Of a DNA stretch of 61,341 nt, positions 1-7,127 are shown piece by piece. The notes below the pieces were generated by a model. The model was given only the letters and a program-made list of their open reading frames with translations. It was not told where the DNA came from and did not search any database. The position numbers and the translations under genes were made by a program. Location of the stretch: assembly GCA_002101905.1 (NCBI GenBank), contig LQPU01000044.1, forward strand, positions 1 through 61,341, in the 5' to 3' direction. The stretch's first letter is position 1, and each line of letters opens with the position of its first letter. Source of the DNA: Mycobacterium shimoidei (lineage in GTDB: Bacteria > Actinomycetota > Actinomycetes > Mycobacteriales > Mycobacteriaceae).

Positions 1-77
1 TCACCCACTACATCGCACGGTCTCTACTGGAAACCGGTGGATTCAGACCCCGACTACACCCTCAATCATGAAGAGCC
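1..77 (+). mobile_element. Right end of an insertion sequence (ISL3-like), truncated by the window edge
   Basis: Bases 3-77 are a perfect 75-bp inverted copy of 61266-61340. Read outward from the IS, both copies begin GGCTCTTC, the kind of terminus I recall for ISL3-family elements. In the plus frame from base 3 the segment encodes THYIARSLLETGGF and continues to a TGA at 69-71, which looks like the C-terminus of a transposase. The IS therefore lies left of the window with its transposase pointing inward. The join to the kas fragment is at 77/78. The family name is from memory of the terminal motif and transposase flavour, not a search. Confidence 0.75.
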
Positions 78-271
78 TGGAATCCGTTTTGACCGTGTTA
101 GCGCTGCGGGACGGCATCATCCCGCCGACGTTGAACCTGCGCAACCTCGATCCGGAGATCGACCTGGACGTCGTGGCCGATAAGCCGCGGTCAGGCGACT
201 ACCGGTACGCGGTCAAGAATTCGTTCGGATTCGGCGGCCATAATGTGGCCCTCGTCTTCGGCAAGTACTGA
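78..271 (+). pseudogene. 3' fragment of a beta-ketoacyl-ACP synthase gene (KasA/KasB type)
   Basis: Downstream of the IS join the frame reads ESVLTVLALRDGIIPPTLNL and ends SFGFGGHNVALVFGKY. This is the C-terminal end of a KasA/KasB-type mycolate elongation synthase, including the conserved NSFGFGGHN motif that follows the last catalytic histidine. Only about 63 residues of a roughly 420-residue protein are present, and the first codon is split by the IS end, so this is either an IS-disrupted gene or a gene cut off at an assembly boundary. In M. tuberculosis kasB is followed by accD6; here a mycolic acid methyltransferase follows. KasB and KasA cannot be separated safely from this fragment. 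Confidence 0.75.
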
Positions 272-376
272 CCTAGATCTGCGTCGAATTTTCGGGTTCT
301 CCACCGCAGTTGCTGGGGATCCGCACAAAACGTTAGATTCGCTATTGACACTTTCGTCAGCGGAGGAACCGACAAG

Positions 377-1261
377 ATGGCGGACGCGATGTCGAGTTCA
401 ACGAAACTGAGGCCGTACTTCGAGGACGTTCAGGCACACTACGACTTATCGGACGAGTTCTTCGGGCTGTTTCAGGATCCGTCGCGGACCTACAGCTGCG
501 CATTCTTCGAAAACGACGAGATGACTCTCGGGCAGGCCCAGCTGGCCAAGATCGACCTGAACCTGGCCAAGCTGGATCTGCAGCCGGGCATGACGCTGCT
601 CGACATCGGCTGCGGCTGGGGCTCGGCGATGAAGCGCGCGATCGAGACCTATGACGTCAACGTCGTCGGGCTCACGTTGAGCAAGAAACAGTGCGTGTTC
701 AGCCAGCAGCTGCTTGATGAGATGGATACCGACCGCTCGCGCAGGGTTTTGCTGCGCGGGTGGGAAGAATTCGACGAACCGGTCGACCGCATCGTCAGCA
801 TCGAGGCGTTTGAGGCATTCGGAAAGCCAAGGTACAAAGCGTTTTTCGAGATGGCCTACGGTATGCTGCCGGCGGATGGCCGGTTAGAGCTGCAGACGAT
901 ATTCACTCACCGGCCCAATTATTGGAAAGACCATGGCATCGCGATCACCATGAGCGACCTGCGGTTCATGAAGTTCATCGCGCAGGAGATATTCCCCGGT
1001 GGCCAGGTGCCGTCCGCGGAGGACGTTGTCGAGTTCTCCACCGCCGCGGGCTTTTCGGTGAGCCAAATCGAGAATCTGAGCCCGCACTACGTGCAAACCC
1101 TCGATACCTGGGCGGCGAATTTGGTGGCCGCTCATGAAGAAGCGGTCGCCGTGGCTTCCGAGGAGGTCTACCAGCGTTACCTCCGGTACCTGACGGGGTG
1201 CGCCGACTTTTTCGACCGCGGTATCACCGAAGTCGCGCAGTTCACGCTCACCAAGAGCTAA
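377..1261 (+). CDS. Mycolic acid cyclopropane synthase-type SAM methyltransferase (UmaA/PcaA family)
   Basis: This 294-residue cytoplasmic enzyme should transfer a methyl group from S-adenosylmethionine to a meromycolate double bond. The SAM-binding motif LLDIGCGWG lies near residues 75-83, followed by the family motifs TYSCAFF, AFEAFG, EIFPGGQ and a C-terminal YLTGC...QFTL. GGAGGAA precedes the ATG. Position and the AFEAF variant suggest UmaA (Rv0469). One feature is odd: family members carry LLHTI, whose histidine I recall (CmaA1 numbering 167) as a ligand of the active-site bicarbonate, whereas this protein has LQTIFTH, with glutamine there. The other expected ligands (Cys in TYSC, Glu in AFEAF, Tyr in HYVQTL) are kept. 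No pcaA follows. Confidence 0.85.
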   Translation: MADAMSSSTKLRPYFEDVQAHYDLSDEFFGLFQDPSRTYSCAFFENDEMTLGQAQLAKIDLNLAKLDLQPGMTLLDIGCGWGSAMKRAIETYDVNVVGLTLSKKQCVFSQQLLDEMDTDRSRRVLLRGWEEFDEPVDRIVSIEAFEAFGKPRYKAFFEMAYGMLPADGRLELQTIFTHRPNYWKDHGIAITMSDLRFMKFIAQEIFPGGQVPSAEDVVEFSTAAGFSVSQIENLSPHYVQTLDTWAANLVAAHEEAVAVASEEVYQRYLRYLTGCADFFDRGITEVAQFTLTKS

Positions 1262-1276
1262 CCGAGCGCGCTCAAC

Positions 1277-2287
1277 CTAAAGGGCGCGCAGCACCGCGTC
1301 GATCCCAAGACCGACGACCAGTAGCGCGCCCGCTTGGCGCACATGCACCCAGGCCAACGCCGCATACCACAGCGGCCATACCGGAAATCCGTCCGGCGGC
1401 TCCTCGGGCGGTGGACGCCGAAAATACGGCCACACCTTGACAAGTCGCGGCACTGCCAGCGCGACGAGCAACGCCGGCCACCCAATTGCGCCGAGTACCA
1501 CCGCCAGGCCCACCAGCACATAGAAGCCGATCATCATCGCCAGCGTGACCGCGCGGGCTCGGGCCTCGCCGAGGAGCACCGGCAACGTGCGGATACCCAG
1601 CGGCGCGTCGTAGGGGATTTTGTCGATGTGCTTGCCCATCAACACCGTCGTGCACAGCAGGCCGTACGGCAGCGACGCCAACAGCACCGGCCAGCCCACA
1701 GTGCCCACCGCCGAGTAGTACGTTCCGCAGACCATCAGCGGACCCCACACCACGAACACGTCGGGTTCACCCAGGCCGCGTTTCTTCAACCGGATCGGCG
1801 GCGCGGTATAGGCGACGCTCAGCACGAAACCCGACAGCGCGAATGCCACCACCGGCCACCCGCGCGCCCACGTCAGCACGATCAGGATCGCCAGGTCGGC
1901 GAGGTTCACCGCGGCGATCGCGATGAGCAGGGTGCGGCGGCTGACCAACCCCGAGAGCACCGGGTGCGGGGCATACAGCGCGCGCGGATAACTTTCGCTG
2001 TCGGTGCCGGTCTGGGTGTCGTACAAGTCGTTCATCAAGTTATTGGCCGTGTGTGCCAACAGGATTCCCACGATCGCGAGAACCAGCCAGCGCCAATCCA
2101 GGCCAGGCTTGCCGGTTGCCAATAGCGCGGCGACCAGCCCGGCGAACAGGGTCATCGGTAGCACTGCCGCGCGGGTGACGACGAGCCAGCGGGTGACGGC
2201 GTCGACCGGCCTGTCCGGTGGCGGGTTGGTAGTGCGTAGGGCGTATGCCCATGAGCTGAGCCGGGAGCGGACCGTTACGTCAGTCAT
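1277..2287 (-). CDS. UbiA-family membrane prenyltransferase
   Basis: This 336-residue polytopic membrane protein has eight or nine hydrophobic segments. The first Asp-rich motif of UbiA/MenA enzymes is visible as NNLMNDLYDTQTGTD around residues 86-100, and a second acidic loop reads KHIDKIPYD. Such enzymes attach a polyprenyl diphosphate to an aromatic or sugar acceptor in the membrane; the acceptor cannot be read from sequence. The ATG at 2287 lies 17 bases after the stop of the upstream TetR gene on the same strand, so the two probably form an operon and the TetR may control it. Rv0471c in M. tuberculosis is much smaller, as I recall, so this gene looks like a lineage-specific occupant of that slot. 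Its 3' end faces the methyltransferase stop 15 bases away. Confidence 0.85.
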   Translation of the reverse strand: MTDVTVRSRLSSWAYALRTTNPPPDRPVDAVTRWLVVTRAAVLPMTLFAGLVAALLATGKPGLDWRWLVLAIVGILLAHTANNLMNDLYDTQTGTDSESYPRALYAPHPVLSGLVSRRTLLIAIAAVNLADLAILIVLTWARGWPVVAFALSGFVLSVAYTAPPIRLKKRGLGEPDVFVVWGPLMVCGTYYSAVGTVGWPVLLASLPYGLLCTTVLMGKHIDKIPYDAPLGIRTLPVLLGEARARAVTLAMMIGFYVLVGLAVVLGAIGWPALLVALAVPRLVKVWPYFRRPPPEEPPDGFPVWPLWYAALAWVHVRQAGALLVVGLGIDAVLRAL

Positions 2288-2304
2288 GAGGCGACCTCGA
2301 ATCG

Positions 2305-3006
2305 TCAGTGTGGGAGCGGCGGAACGATCGGTGAGGGATGGGGTTGGCCGCGGAACTTCTCCAGTGATCCGCCGACCTCGACAATCCCGCACAACGCGCT
2401 CCAGCTGAGCATGGTCAGGTAGTCGATCAGCTCGTCGGCGCTCATCCGCGGATCCAGCAGCCACGAGTGGGTGGCCAATTGCACGCCGCCGACGATGTGG
2501 TAGGCCCACGGCTCCACTCCGCCGATGTCCATCCCGGCCTGTTTCATGCGGCGGCGCAGCACCACCGCCAGCATGCGCGCGATGATCCGCTCGGAGTCGG
2601 CGATCACTTTGCTTCTGGCGGCCGAGCTGTTGGCCATCACGAACCGGTAGGGCTCGGGCTCGGCCGCCACGGTTTCGACGTACACCCGAATGATTTCGCG
2701 GGTCAGGTCGAACCCGTCGAGGTTCGACGACAGCGCCGCGGTCATGTTGGGAATCAGAGTGGTCTGCGCGAACCGCATCATCACAGCCGTCGTCAAATCG
2801 TTTTTGTCGACGAAATAGCGGTACAGGACAGTCTTGGAGACCCCGATCTCGCCGGCGATCTCGTCCATGCTGACGTAGCGGCCGCGCCGCCGGATCGCTT
2901 CGATCGTGCCGTCTATCAGCTCGTTCCGGCGCTCCACCTTGTGCTGATGCCAACGCCGCTTCCGGCCATCCATCTTCACCGTCCCGGCCGGGGCATGTTC
3001 TACCAC
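2305..3006 (-). CDS. TetR-family transcriptional regulator (Rv0472c type)
   Basis: A 233-residue DNA-binding repressor. The helix-turn-helix is at about residues 45-70 (VSMDEIAGEIGVSKTVLYRYF), typical of TetR, followed by an alpha-helical ligand-binding domain. Length and neighbours match Rv0472c (234 residues as I recall). The chosen GTG at 3006 gives an unusual basic leader; an ATG at 2973 (MDGRKRRW) is an alternative start. It is divergent from the DUF445 gene across 88 bases and sits directly upstream of the UbiA gene, so autoregulation and control of both neighbours is the simplest model. No clear palindrome was identified in the divergent region by eye. Confidence 0.88.
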   Translation of the reverse strand: MVEHAPAGTVKMDGRKRRWHQHKVERRNELIDGTIEAIRRRGRYVSMDEIAGEIGVSKTVLYRYFVDKNDLTTAVMMRFAQTTLIPNMTAALSSNLDGFDLTREIIRVYVETVAAEPEPYRFVMANSSAARSKVIADSERIIARMLAVVLRRRMKQAGMDIGGVEPWAYHIVGGVQLATHSWLLDPRMSADELIDYLTMLSWSALCGIVEVGGSLEKFRGQPHPSPIVPPLPH

Positions 3007-3094
3007 TATCGCGGATTCCCATTCACTCGACGCTTCGATAATACGGCTTTGTGAGGGCTGCTAGCTGAGCCGGTAACAGTAACTTCGTGTCGCG

Positions 3095-4480
3095 ATGGCG
3101 GATGATGGTCTGGTGGCGCATCGACTTCCCGCCGGCACCGGCCCGTCAGCACGACCTCACGCGGGGACGGTGCCGGCCGGACCCGGCCGGGCGCCGTTGT
3201 CGCTGGCGCAATCGTTCGTCGCTGCCGATCCGGTAGCCGACGCCGAGCGCCGCCGCGGGTTGCGGCGGATGAAAGTGGTGGCGCTGAGTTTCCTGCTCGG
3301 CGCCACCGTGATCTTTCTGGGCTGCCGCTGGCTGCAGGCCGGCGGGAACACCGCCGCCTGGATCGGCTACGTCAGGGCGGCGGCGGAGGCCGGGATGGTC
3401 GGTGCGCTGGCGGACTGGTTTGCGGTGACGGCGCTGTTCAAGCATCCGCTGGGCATCCCCATCCCGCACACCGCGATCATCAAACGCAAGAAGGACCAGC
3501 TCGGTGAGGGCCTGGGGACGTTCGTGCGAGAGAACTTCCTGTCACCGCCGGTGGTGGAGACCAAGCTGCGCGACGCGCAGATCCCCAGTCGGCTGGGCAA
3601 GTGGTTGTCCGAGACGTCGCACGCGCAGCGGGTGGCCGCCGAGACCGCGACCGTGCTGCGGGTGCTGGTCGAGCTGTTGCGCGACGAAGACGTCCAGCAC
3701 GTCATCGATCGGATGATCGTGCAGCGCATCGCCGAGCCGCGATGGGGTCCGCCGGTGGGCCGGGTGCTGGCCACGCTGCTTGCCGAGCACCGGCAGGAGG
3801 CGCTGATCCAGCTGTTGGCAGATCGGGCGTTCCAATGGTCGCTGAATGCCGGCGAGGTGATCCAGCGGGTGGTCGAACGCGATTCGCCCACTTGGTCGCC
3901 GCGGTTCATCGACCATTTGGTCGGCGATCGCATTCACCGGGAGCTGATGGACTTCACCGACAAGGTGCGCCGTAATCCCGACCACGAACTGCGCCGCTCG
4001 GCGACGCGGTTCCTGTTCGACTTCGCCGACGATCTGCAGCACGATGAGGCGACGATCGCCCGGGCTGAGGCGGTCAAGGAGCAACTGATGGCCCGTGAAG
4101 AGGTCACCAACGCCGCCGCGACCGCCTGGAAGACGCTCAAACGCCTGGTGCTCGAGGGTGTCGACGACCCCTCCAGCGCGCTGCGCACCCGCATCGCTGA
4201 CGCCGTGGTGCGCATCGGCGAATCCCTGCGTGACGATGCCGACTTGCGCGACAAGGTCGACAACTGGATCGTGCGAGCGGCCCAGCATCTGGTCTCGCAG
4301 TACGGGGTTGAGATCACCGCGATCATTACCGACACGATCGAGCGTTGGGACGCCGCCGAGGCCAGCCGTCGTATCGAGTTGCACGTCGGTCGTGACCTGC
4401 AGTTCATTCGGATCAACGGCACCGTGGTCGGCTCGCTGGCCGGCCTCGCCATCTACACGATCGCGCACCTGCTGTTCTGA
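3095..4480 (+). CDS. DUF445 family membrane protein (Rv0473 type)
   Basis: A 461-residue conserved protein of unknown function. After a proline-rich cytoplasmic leader, a first membrane segment (MKVVALSFLLGATVIFLGC, about residues 59-77) is followed by the DUF445 signature: AAEAGMVGALADWFAVTALFKHPLG. A long alpha-helical region then ends in a C-terminal membrane helix (VVGSLAGLAIYTIAHLLF). The two-anchor, long-helix arrangement resembles YjiN-type proteins and could span the periplasm, which is inference. M. tuberculosis Rv0473 is nearly the same length. The gene is divergent from the TetR gene and is followed by the promoter of the XRE regulator. Confidence 0.9.
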   Translation: MADDGLVAHRLPAGTGPSARPHAGTVPAGPGRAPLSLAQSFVAADPVADAERRRGLRRMKVVALSFLLGATVIFLGCRWLQAGGNTAAWIGYVRAAAEAGMVGALADWFAVTALFKHPLGIPIPHTAIIKRKKDQLGEGLGTFVRENFLSPPVVETKLRDAQIPSRLGKWLSETSHAQRVAAETATVLRVLVELLRDEDVQHVIDRMIVQRIAEPRWGPPVGRVLATLLAEHRQEALIQLLADRAFQWSLNAGEVIQRVVERDSPTWSPRFIDHLVGDRIHRELMDFTDKVRRNPDHELRRSATRFLFDFADDLQHDEATIARAEAVKEQLMAREEVTNAAATAWKTLKRLVLEGVDDPSSALRTRIADAVVRIGESLRDDADLRDKVDNWIVRAAQHLVSQYGVEITAIITDTIERWDAAEASRRIELHVGRDLQFIRINGTVVGSLAGLAIYTIAHLLF

Positions 4481-4482
4481 GC

Positions 4483-4526
4483 AGTGCTAACTAGTGCTTG
4501 CAAAAGTTAGCACTTGGTCGTACTGT
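4483..4526 (+). promoter_or_regulatory. XRE-gene promoter with overlapping inverted repeat (probable autoregulatory operator)
   Basis: The arms AGTGCTAAC (4483-4491) and GTTAGCACT (4506-4514) are perfect inverted copies separated by 14 bases. The spacer contains a -35-like TTGCAA (4498-4503), which is 17 bases from a -10-like TACTGT (4521-4526). A protein bound to both arms would cover the -35 box. The downstream gene encodes a helix-turn-helix protein, so autoregulation is inferred. Confidence 0.6.
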
Positions 4527-4568
4527 GGTGCGCGTCCGCACCGACCGACCGACGCAAAGGAGTCACTG

Positions 4569-4961
4569 ATGCCGCAGGAGGACAAGCTTGCAGCAGTTGT
4601 GTCCACCGCTGCGTCAGACATCGGCAGCTTCATCAGGGCGCAACGCGAGGCGGCCCAGGTGTCGGTGCGGCAGCTGGCCGAAAAGGCCGGTGTCAGCAAT
4701 CCATACCTCAGCCAGATCGAACGCGGATTGCGCAAACCTTCCGCTGATGTGCTCAACCAGATCGCAAAGGCGCTAAGGGTATCCGCCGAAGTGCTCTATG
4801 TGCAGGCGGGAATCCTCGAGCCCAGCGTGACCAGCGAAGTACGGGACGCGATCGTCGCCGACACGGCGATCACCGAGCGGCAGAAACAAGTCCTACTCGA
4901 CATCTACACGTCCTTCGTTCAACAGAACGAGGCTGCCCGTGAGGAGACGACATCTGCCTAG
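4569..4961 (+). CDS. XRE-family transcriptional regulator (Rv0474 type)
   Basis: A 130-residue DNA-binding protein. The Cro/C1-type helix-turn-helix occupies about residues 16-72 (IRAQREAAQVSVRQLAEKAG, then NPYLSQIERGLRKPSADVLN), followed by a short C-terminal helix. The ATG at 4569 is chosen because AAAGGAGT sits about eight bases upstream; longer in-frame extensions would read through the promoter. It lies 67 bases upstream of hbhA in the same direction, as in M. tuberculosis. The inverted repeat over its promoter suggests self-repression. I recall a report of Rv0474 as a copper-responsive regulator, but nothing in this sequence proves metal binding. Confidence 0.9.
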   Translation: MPQEDKLAAVVSTAASDIGSFIRAQREAAQVSVRQLAEKAGVSNPYLSQIERGLRKPSADVLNQIAKALRVSAEVLYVQAGILEPSVTSEVRDAIVADTAITERQKQVLLDIYTSFVQQNEAAREETTSA

Positions 4962-5028
4962 ACCCGTCTGACCACACGCGGACCCAGTAACCGCCCAAGA
5001 ACAAACACCATCGACGAAAGGAAAAACA

Positions 5029-5637
5029 ATGGCCGACAACCCGACGATTGATGATCTGAAGGCCCCACTGCTTGCTGCGCTGGGTGCTGCCGACCTGGCG
5101 CTGGCCACCGTCAACGACCTGCTGGCTGAGCTGCGCGACCGCGCCGAAGAGACCCGCACCGACACCCGCAGTCGGGTCGAGGAGAGCCGTGCTCGCCTGG
5201 CCAGGCTGCAGGAGGACCTGCCCGATCAGCTGCGCGAACTGCGTGAGCGGTTCACCGCCGAAGAGCTGCGCAGCGCCGCGGAGGGCTATGTCGAGGCGGC
5301 GACCGCACGCTACAACGAGCTGGTCGAGCGCGGCGAGGCCGCTCTGGAGCGCCTGCGCAGCCAGCAGGGCTTCGAGGACGTGTCGGCGCGTGCCGAGGGT
5401 TACGTCGACCAGGCGGTCGAGCTGACCCAGGAGGCGCTGGGCACCGTCGCTTCGCAGACCCGCGCCGTCGGCGAGCGCGCCGCCAAGCTGGTCGGCATCG
5501 AGCTGCCCGCCAAGACGACGCCGGGCAAGAAGGCGCCGGCCAAGCAGGCCCCGGCCAAGAAGGCCCCGGCCAAGAAGGCGGCTGCCAAGAAGGCACCGGC
5601 CAAGAAGGCTCCGGCCAAGAAGGTCACCCAGAAGTAA
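5029..5637 (+). CDS. hbhA: Heparin-binding haemagglutinin HBHA
   Basis: A 202-residue surface adhesin that binds sulphated glycans on host epithelial cells and is known from M. tuberculosis (199 residues). The N-terminus MADNPTIDDLKAPLLAALGA is characteristic. Residues about 20-155 are a long charged heptad-rich coiled coil, and the tail from about residue 160 is Lys/Ala/Pro-rich, with repeated AKKAP and AKKAA units that form the heparin-binding region and are the known lysine-methylated segment. There is no signal peptide, as in the characterised protein. GAAAGGA precedes the ATG. A strong intrinsic terminator follows the stop codon, so the transcription unit probably ends here. Confidence 0.96.
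   Translation: MADNPTIDDLKAPLLAALGAADLALATVNDLLAELRDRAEETRTDTRSRVEESRARLARLQEDLPDQLRELRERFTAEELRSAAEGYVEAATARYNELVERGEAALERLRSQQGFEDVSARAEGYVDQAVELTQEALGTVASQTRAVGERAAKLVGIELPAKTTPGKKAPAKQAPAKKAPAKKAAAKKAPAKKAPAKKVTQK
5521..5628 (+). repeat. Lys-Ala-Pro coding tandem repeats in the hbhA tail
   Basis: The 3' end of hbhA consists of 15-base units close to gccaagaaggcgccg, encoding AKKAP/AKKAA/AKQAP variants in roughly seven imperfect copies. Such units can vary in number between strains and set the number of heparin-binding lysines. Confidence 0.75.
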
Positions 5638-5656
5638 GCGGCTTCCGCTAACCGCT

Positions 5657-5697
5657 CGACTCCGAGTTGCCCCCGGGCGACTCGGAGTCGACGTTTT
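5657..5697 (+). terminator. Intrinsic terminator after hbhA
   Basis: CGACTCCGAGT (5657-5667) pairs perfectly with ACTCGGAGTCG (5680-5690) across a 12-base loop, and a run of five T residues follows after acg. Strong stem plus T-tract terminators are uncommon in mycobacteria, so this one is worth marking. Confidence 0.85.
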
Positions 5698-5723
5698 TGC
5701 CGGTCCCCGCATACCCTTAGGGC

Positions 5724-5996
5724 GTGAACCTCGTTAACAGCGTTTGGGCGGTAGTGCAGATCGCCGTCGCGTTGATGTCCCTGTATGCCTTTGTGCACGC
5801 GGCAATGCAGCGACAGGACGCGTACACCGCCGCTGACAAGATGACCAAACCCATCTGGTTGGTGATCTTGGGTGTCGCCACTCTGTTCGCCTGGCTGCTC
5901 GGCGCGCTCGGGGTAGCGATCGCCGCCGCTGCGGCCGGTCTTTACTTGGTCGACGTGCGGCCCAAACTCCTTGAAGTGCAAGGGAAATCGCGCTAG
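5724..5996 (+). CDS. Small membrane protein, DUF2516 (Rv0476 type)
   Basis: A 90-residue protein with an N-terminal membrane helix (about residues 3-25) and a longer hydrophobic stretch (about 44-75), suggesting two or three membrane passes. Function unknown. The GTG start at 5724 has no ribosome binding site; a -10-like TACCCT at 5712-5717 ends six bases before it, so a leaderless transcript is likely. It begins a new unit after the hbhA terminator and is followed four bases later by the secreted-protein gene, with deoC behind that. Confidence 0.85.
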   Translation: MNLVNSVWAVVQIAVALMSLYAFVHAAMQRQDAYTAADKMTKPIWLVILGVATLFAWLLGALGVAIAAAAAGLYLVDVRPKLLEVQGKSR

Positions 5997-6000
5997 CACG

Positions 6001-6435
6001 ATGCGAGTATCCGCGGTACCGGTGCTTGCTCTCGGCGCGGTGCTGGCCGCCGCCCCGTCGGCCGCCGACCCCGACGATCCCGGGCCGGCAACTCCCGGAT
6101 ATGCACCGCCGTTCGTTGAGAACACCCAATGGGTGCAGTGGGCGGCCGGCCAATCGAGTCTGCGGGTCTACCCGACGCCGGCGGCGCGGGCCGCGGCCCG
6201 CCAACTCGGCACCGGCAGCACCGCCGGGCTCGAAGCCTGGAGTGAGGTGCTGGCCCACGCTCCCGAGGCGGACACCCCGGGGATGCGGGAGCAGTTCATC
6301 TGTCACTGGGAGGTAGCCGAGGTCGCGGAACCCGGCAAGATCAGCTGGAACCTCGAGCCGTGGCGTCCGGTCGTCGACCCGGCCACGATGCTCGGCACCG
6401 GCTGTAACCCCGGTGGGCCCGAAGAACCGTTCTGA
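6001..6435 (+). CDS. Secreted DUF2599 protein (Rv0477 type)
   Basis: A 144-residue exported protein. Residues 1-22 (MRVSAVPVLALGAVLAAAPSA, then AD) form a signal peptide with an AxA-type cleavage site. The mature part contains conserved tryptophans (NTQWVQW, EAWSEVL, CHWEVAE) and a cysteine pair (QFICHW, GTGC) that could form a disulphide outside the membrane. An in-frame start 30 bases upstream would spoil the signal peptide, so 6001 is preferred. Function is unknown. Its TGA overlaps the ATG of deoC, so the two are translationally coupled. Confidence 0.85.
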   Translation: MRVSAVPVLALGAVLAAAPSAADPDDPGPATPGYAPPFVENTQWVQWAAGQSSLRVYPTPAARAAARQLGTGSTAGLEAWSEVLAHAPEADTPGMREQFICHWEVAEVAEPGKISWNLEPWRPVVDPATMLGTGCNPGGPEEPF

Positions 6436-7115
6436 TGCCGGGCCGCCCAACCCGCGAGCAGTTGGCCGCCGTCATCGACCACACCCTGCTGAAACCCGAA
6501 GCCACCGCTGCCGATGTGGCGGCCGTCGCGGCCGAAGCCGCCGAATTGGGCGTCTGTGCCGTGTGCGTGTCGCCGTCGATGGTTCCGGTCGCGGCCGAGT
6601 CGAACAGTGCCGGGGTGCGCATCGCCGCGGTCGCGGGATTTCCGTCGGGCAAACATCTTTCGCAGATCAAGGCGTCCGAAGCGAAGCTGGCGGTGGCCGC
6701 CGGGGCGACCGAGATCGACATGGTGATCGACGTCGGCGCCGCCCTGGCCGGGGACATCGCGGCGGTGCGGTCCGATATCGCCGCGGTGCGTTCCGCGGTG
6801 CCCGCCGCGCTCCTCAAGGTGATCGTCGAGTCGGCGGTGCTGTTGAGCGTGGGTGGCAAAAGCACCCTCATCGACGTGTGCCGGGCGGCCGAGGACGCCG
6901 GGGCGGACTTTGTGAAGACGTCCACCGGGTTTCATCCGGCCGGCGGCGCGTCGGTCGACGCGGTGGAGCTGATGGCTCAGAGCGTCGGCGGCCGGCTCGG
7001 GGTCAAGGCCAGCGGCGGCATCCGTACCGCCGCTGACGCCGTCGCGATGCTCGACGCCGGCGCCACCCGGCTCGGGCTGTCGGGCACCCGCGCGGTGCTC
7101 GACGGGTTGGACTAG
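6435..7115 (+). CDS. deoC: Deoxyribose-phosphate aldolase
   Basis: A 226-residue class I aldolase that splits 2-deoxyribose 5-phosphate into glyceraldehyde 3-phosphate and acetaldehyde in nucleoside catabolism. Motifs: IDHTLLKPEAT near residue 15, GFPSGKH, TEIDMVIDVGA, and the Schiff-base lysine region DFVKTSTGF around residue 160, with VKASGGI near the end. Length agrees with Rv0478 (224). The start overlaps the stop of the upstream secreted-protein gene. Its 3' end converges with the DUF2993 gene, leaving only 12 bases between stops. Confidence 0.96.
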   Translation: MPGRPTREQLAAVIDHTLLKPEATAADVAAVAAEAAELGVCAVCVSPSMVPVAAESNSAGVRIAAVAGFPSGKHLSQIKASEAKLAVAAGATEIDMVIDVGAALAGDIAAVRSDIAAVRSAVPAALLKVIVESAVLLSVGGKSTLIDVCRAAEDAGADFVKTSTGFHPAGGASVDAVELMAQSVGGRLGVKASGGIRTAADAVAMLDAGATRLGLSGTRAVLDGLD

Positions 7116-7127
7116 CGCGTCCGTCGG

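Noticed and set aside
4483..4514. CIRCE heat-shock element
   Set aside because: The half-sites TTAGCAC/GTGCTAA are present but in the opposite order and with a 14-base spacer, and the downstream gene is not a chaperone; treated as an XRE operator.
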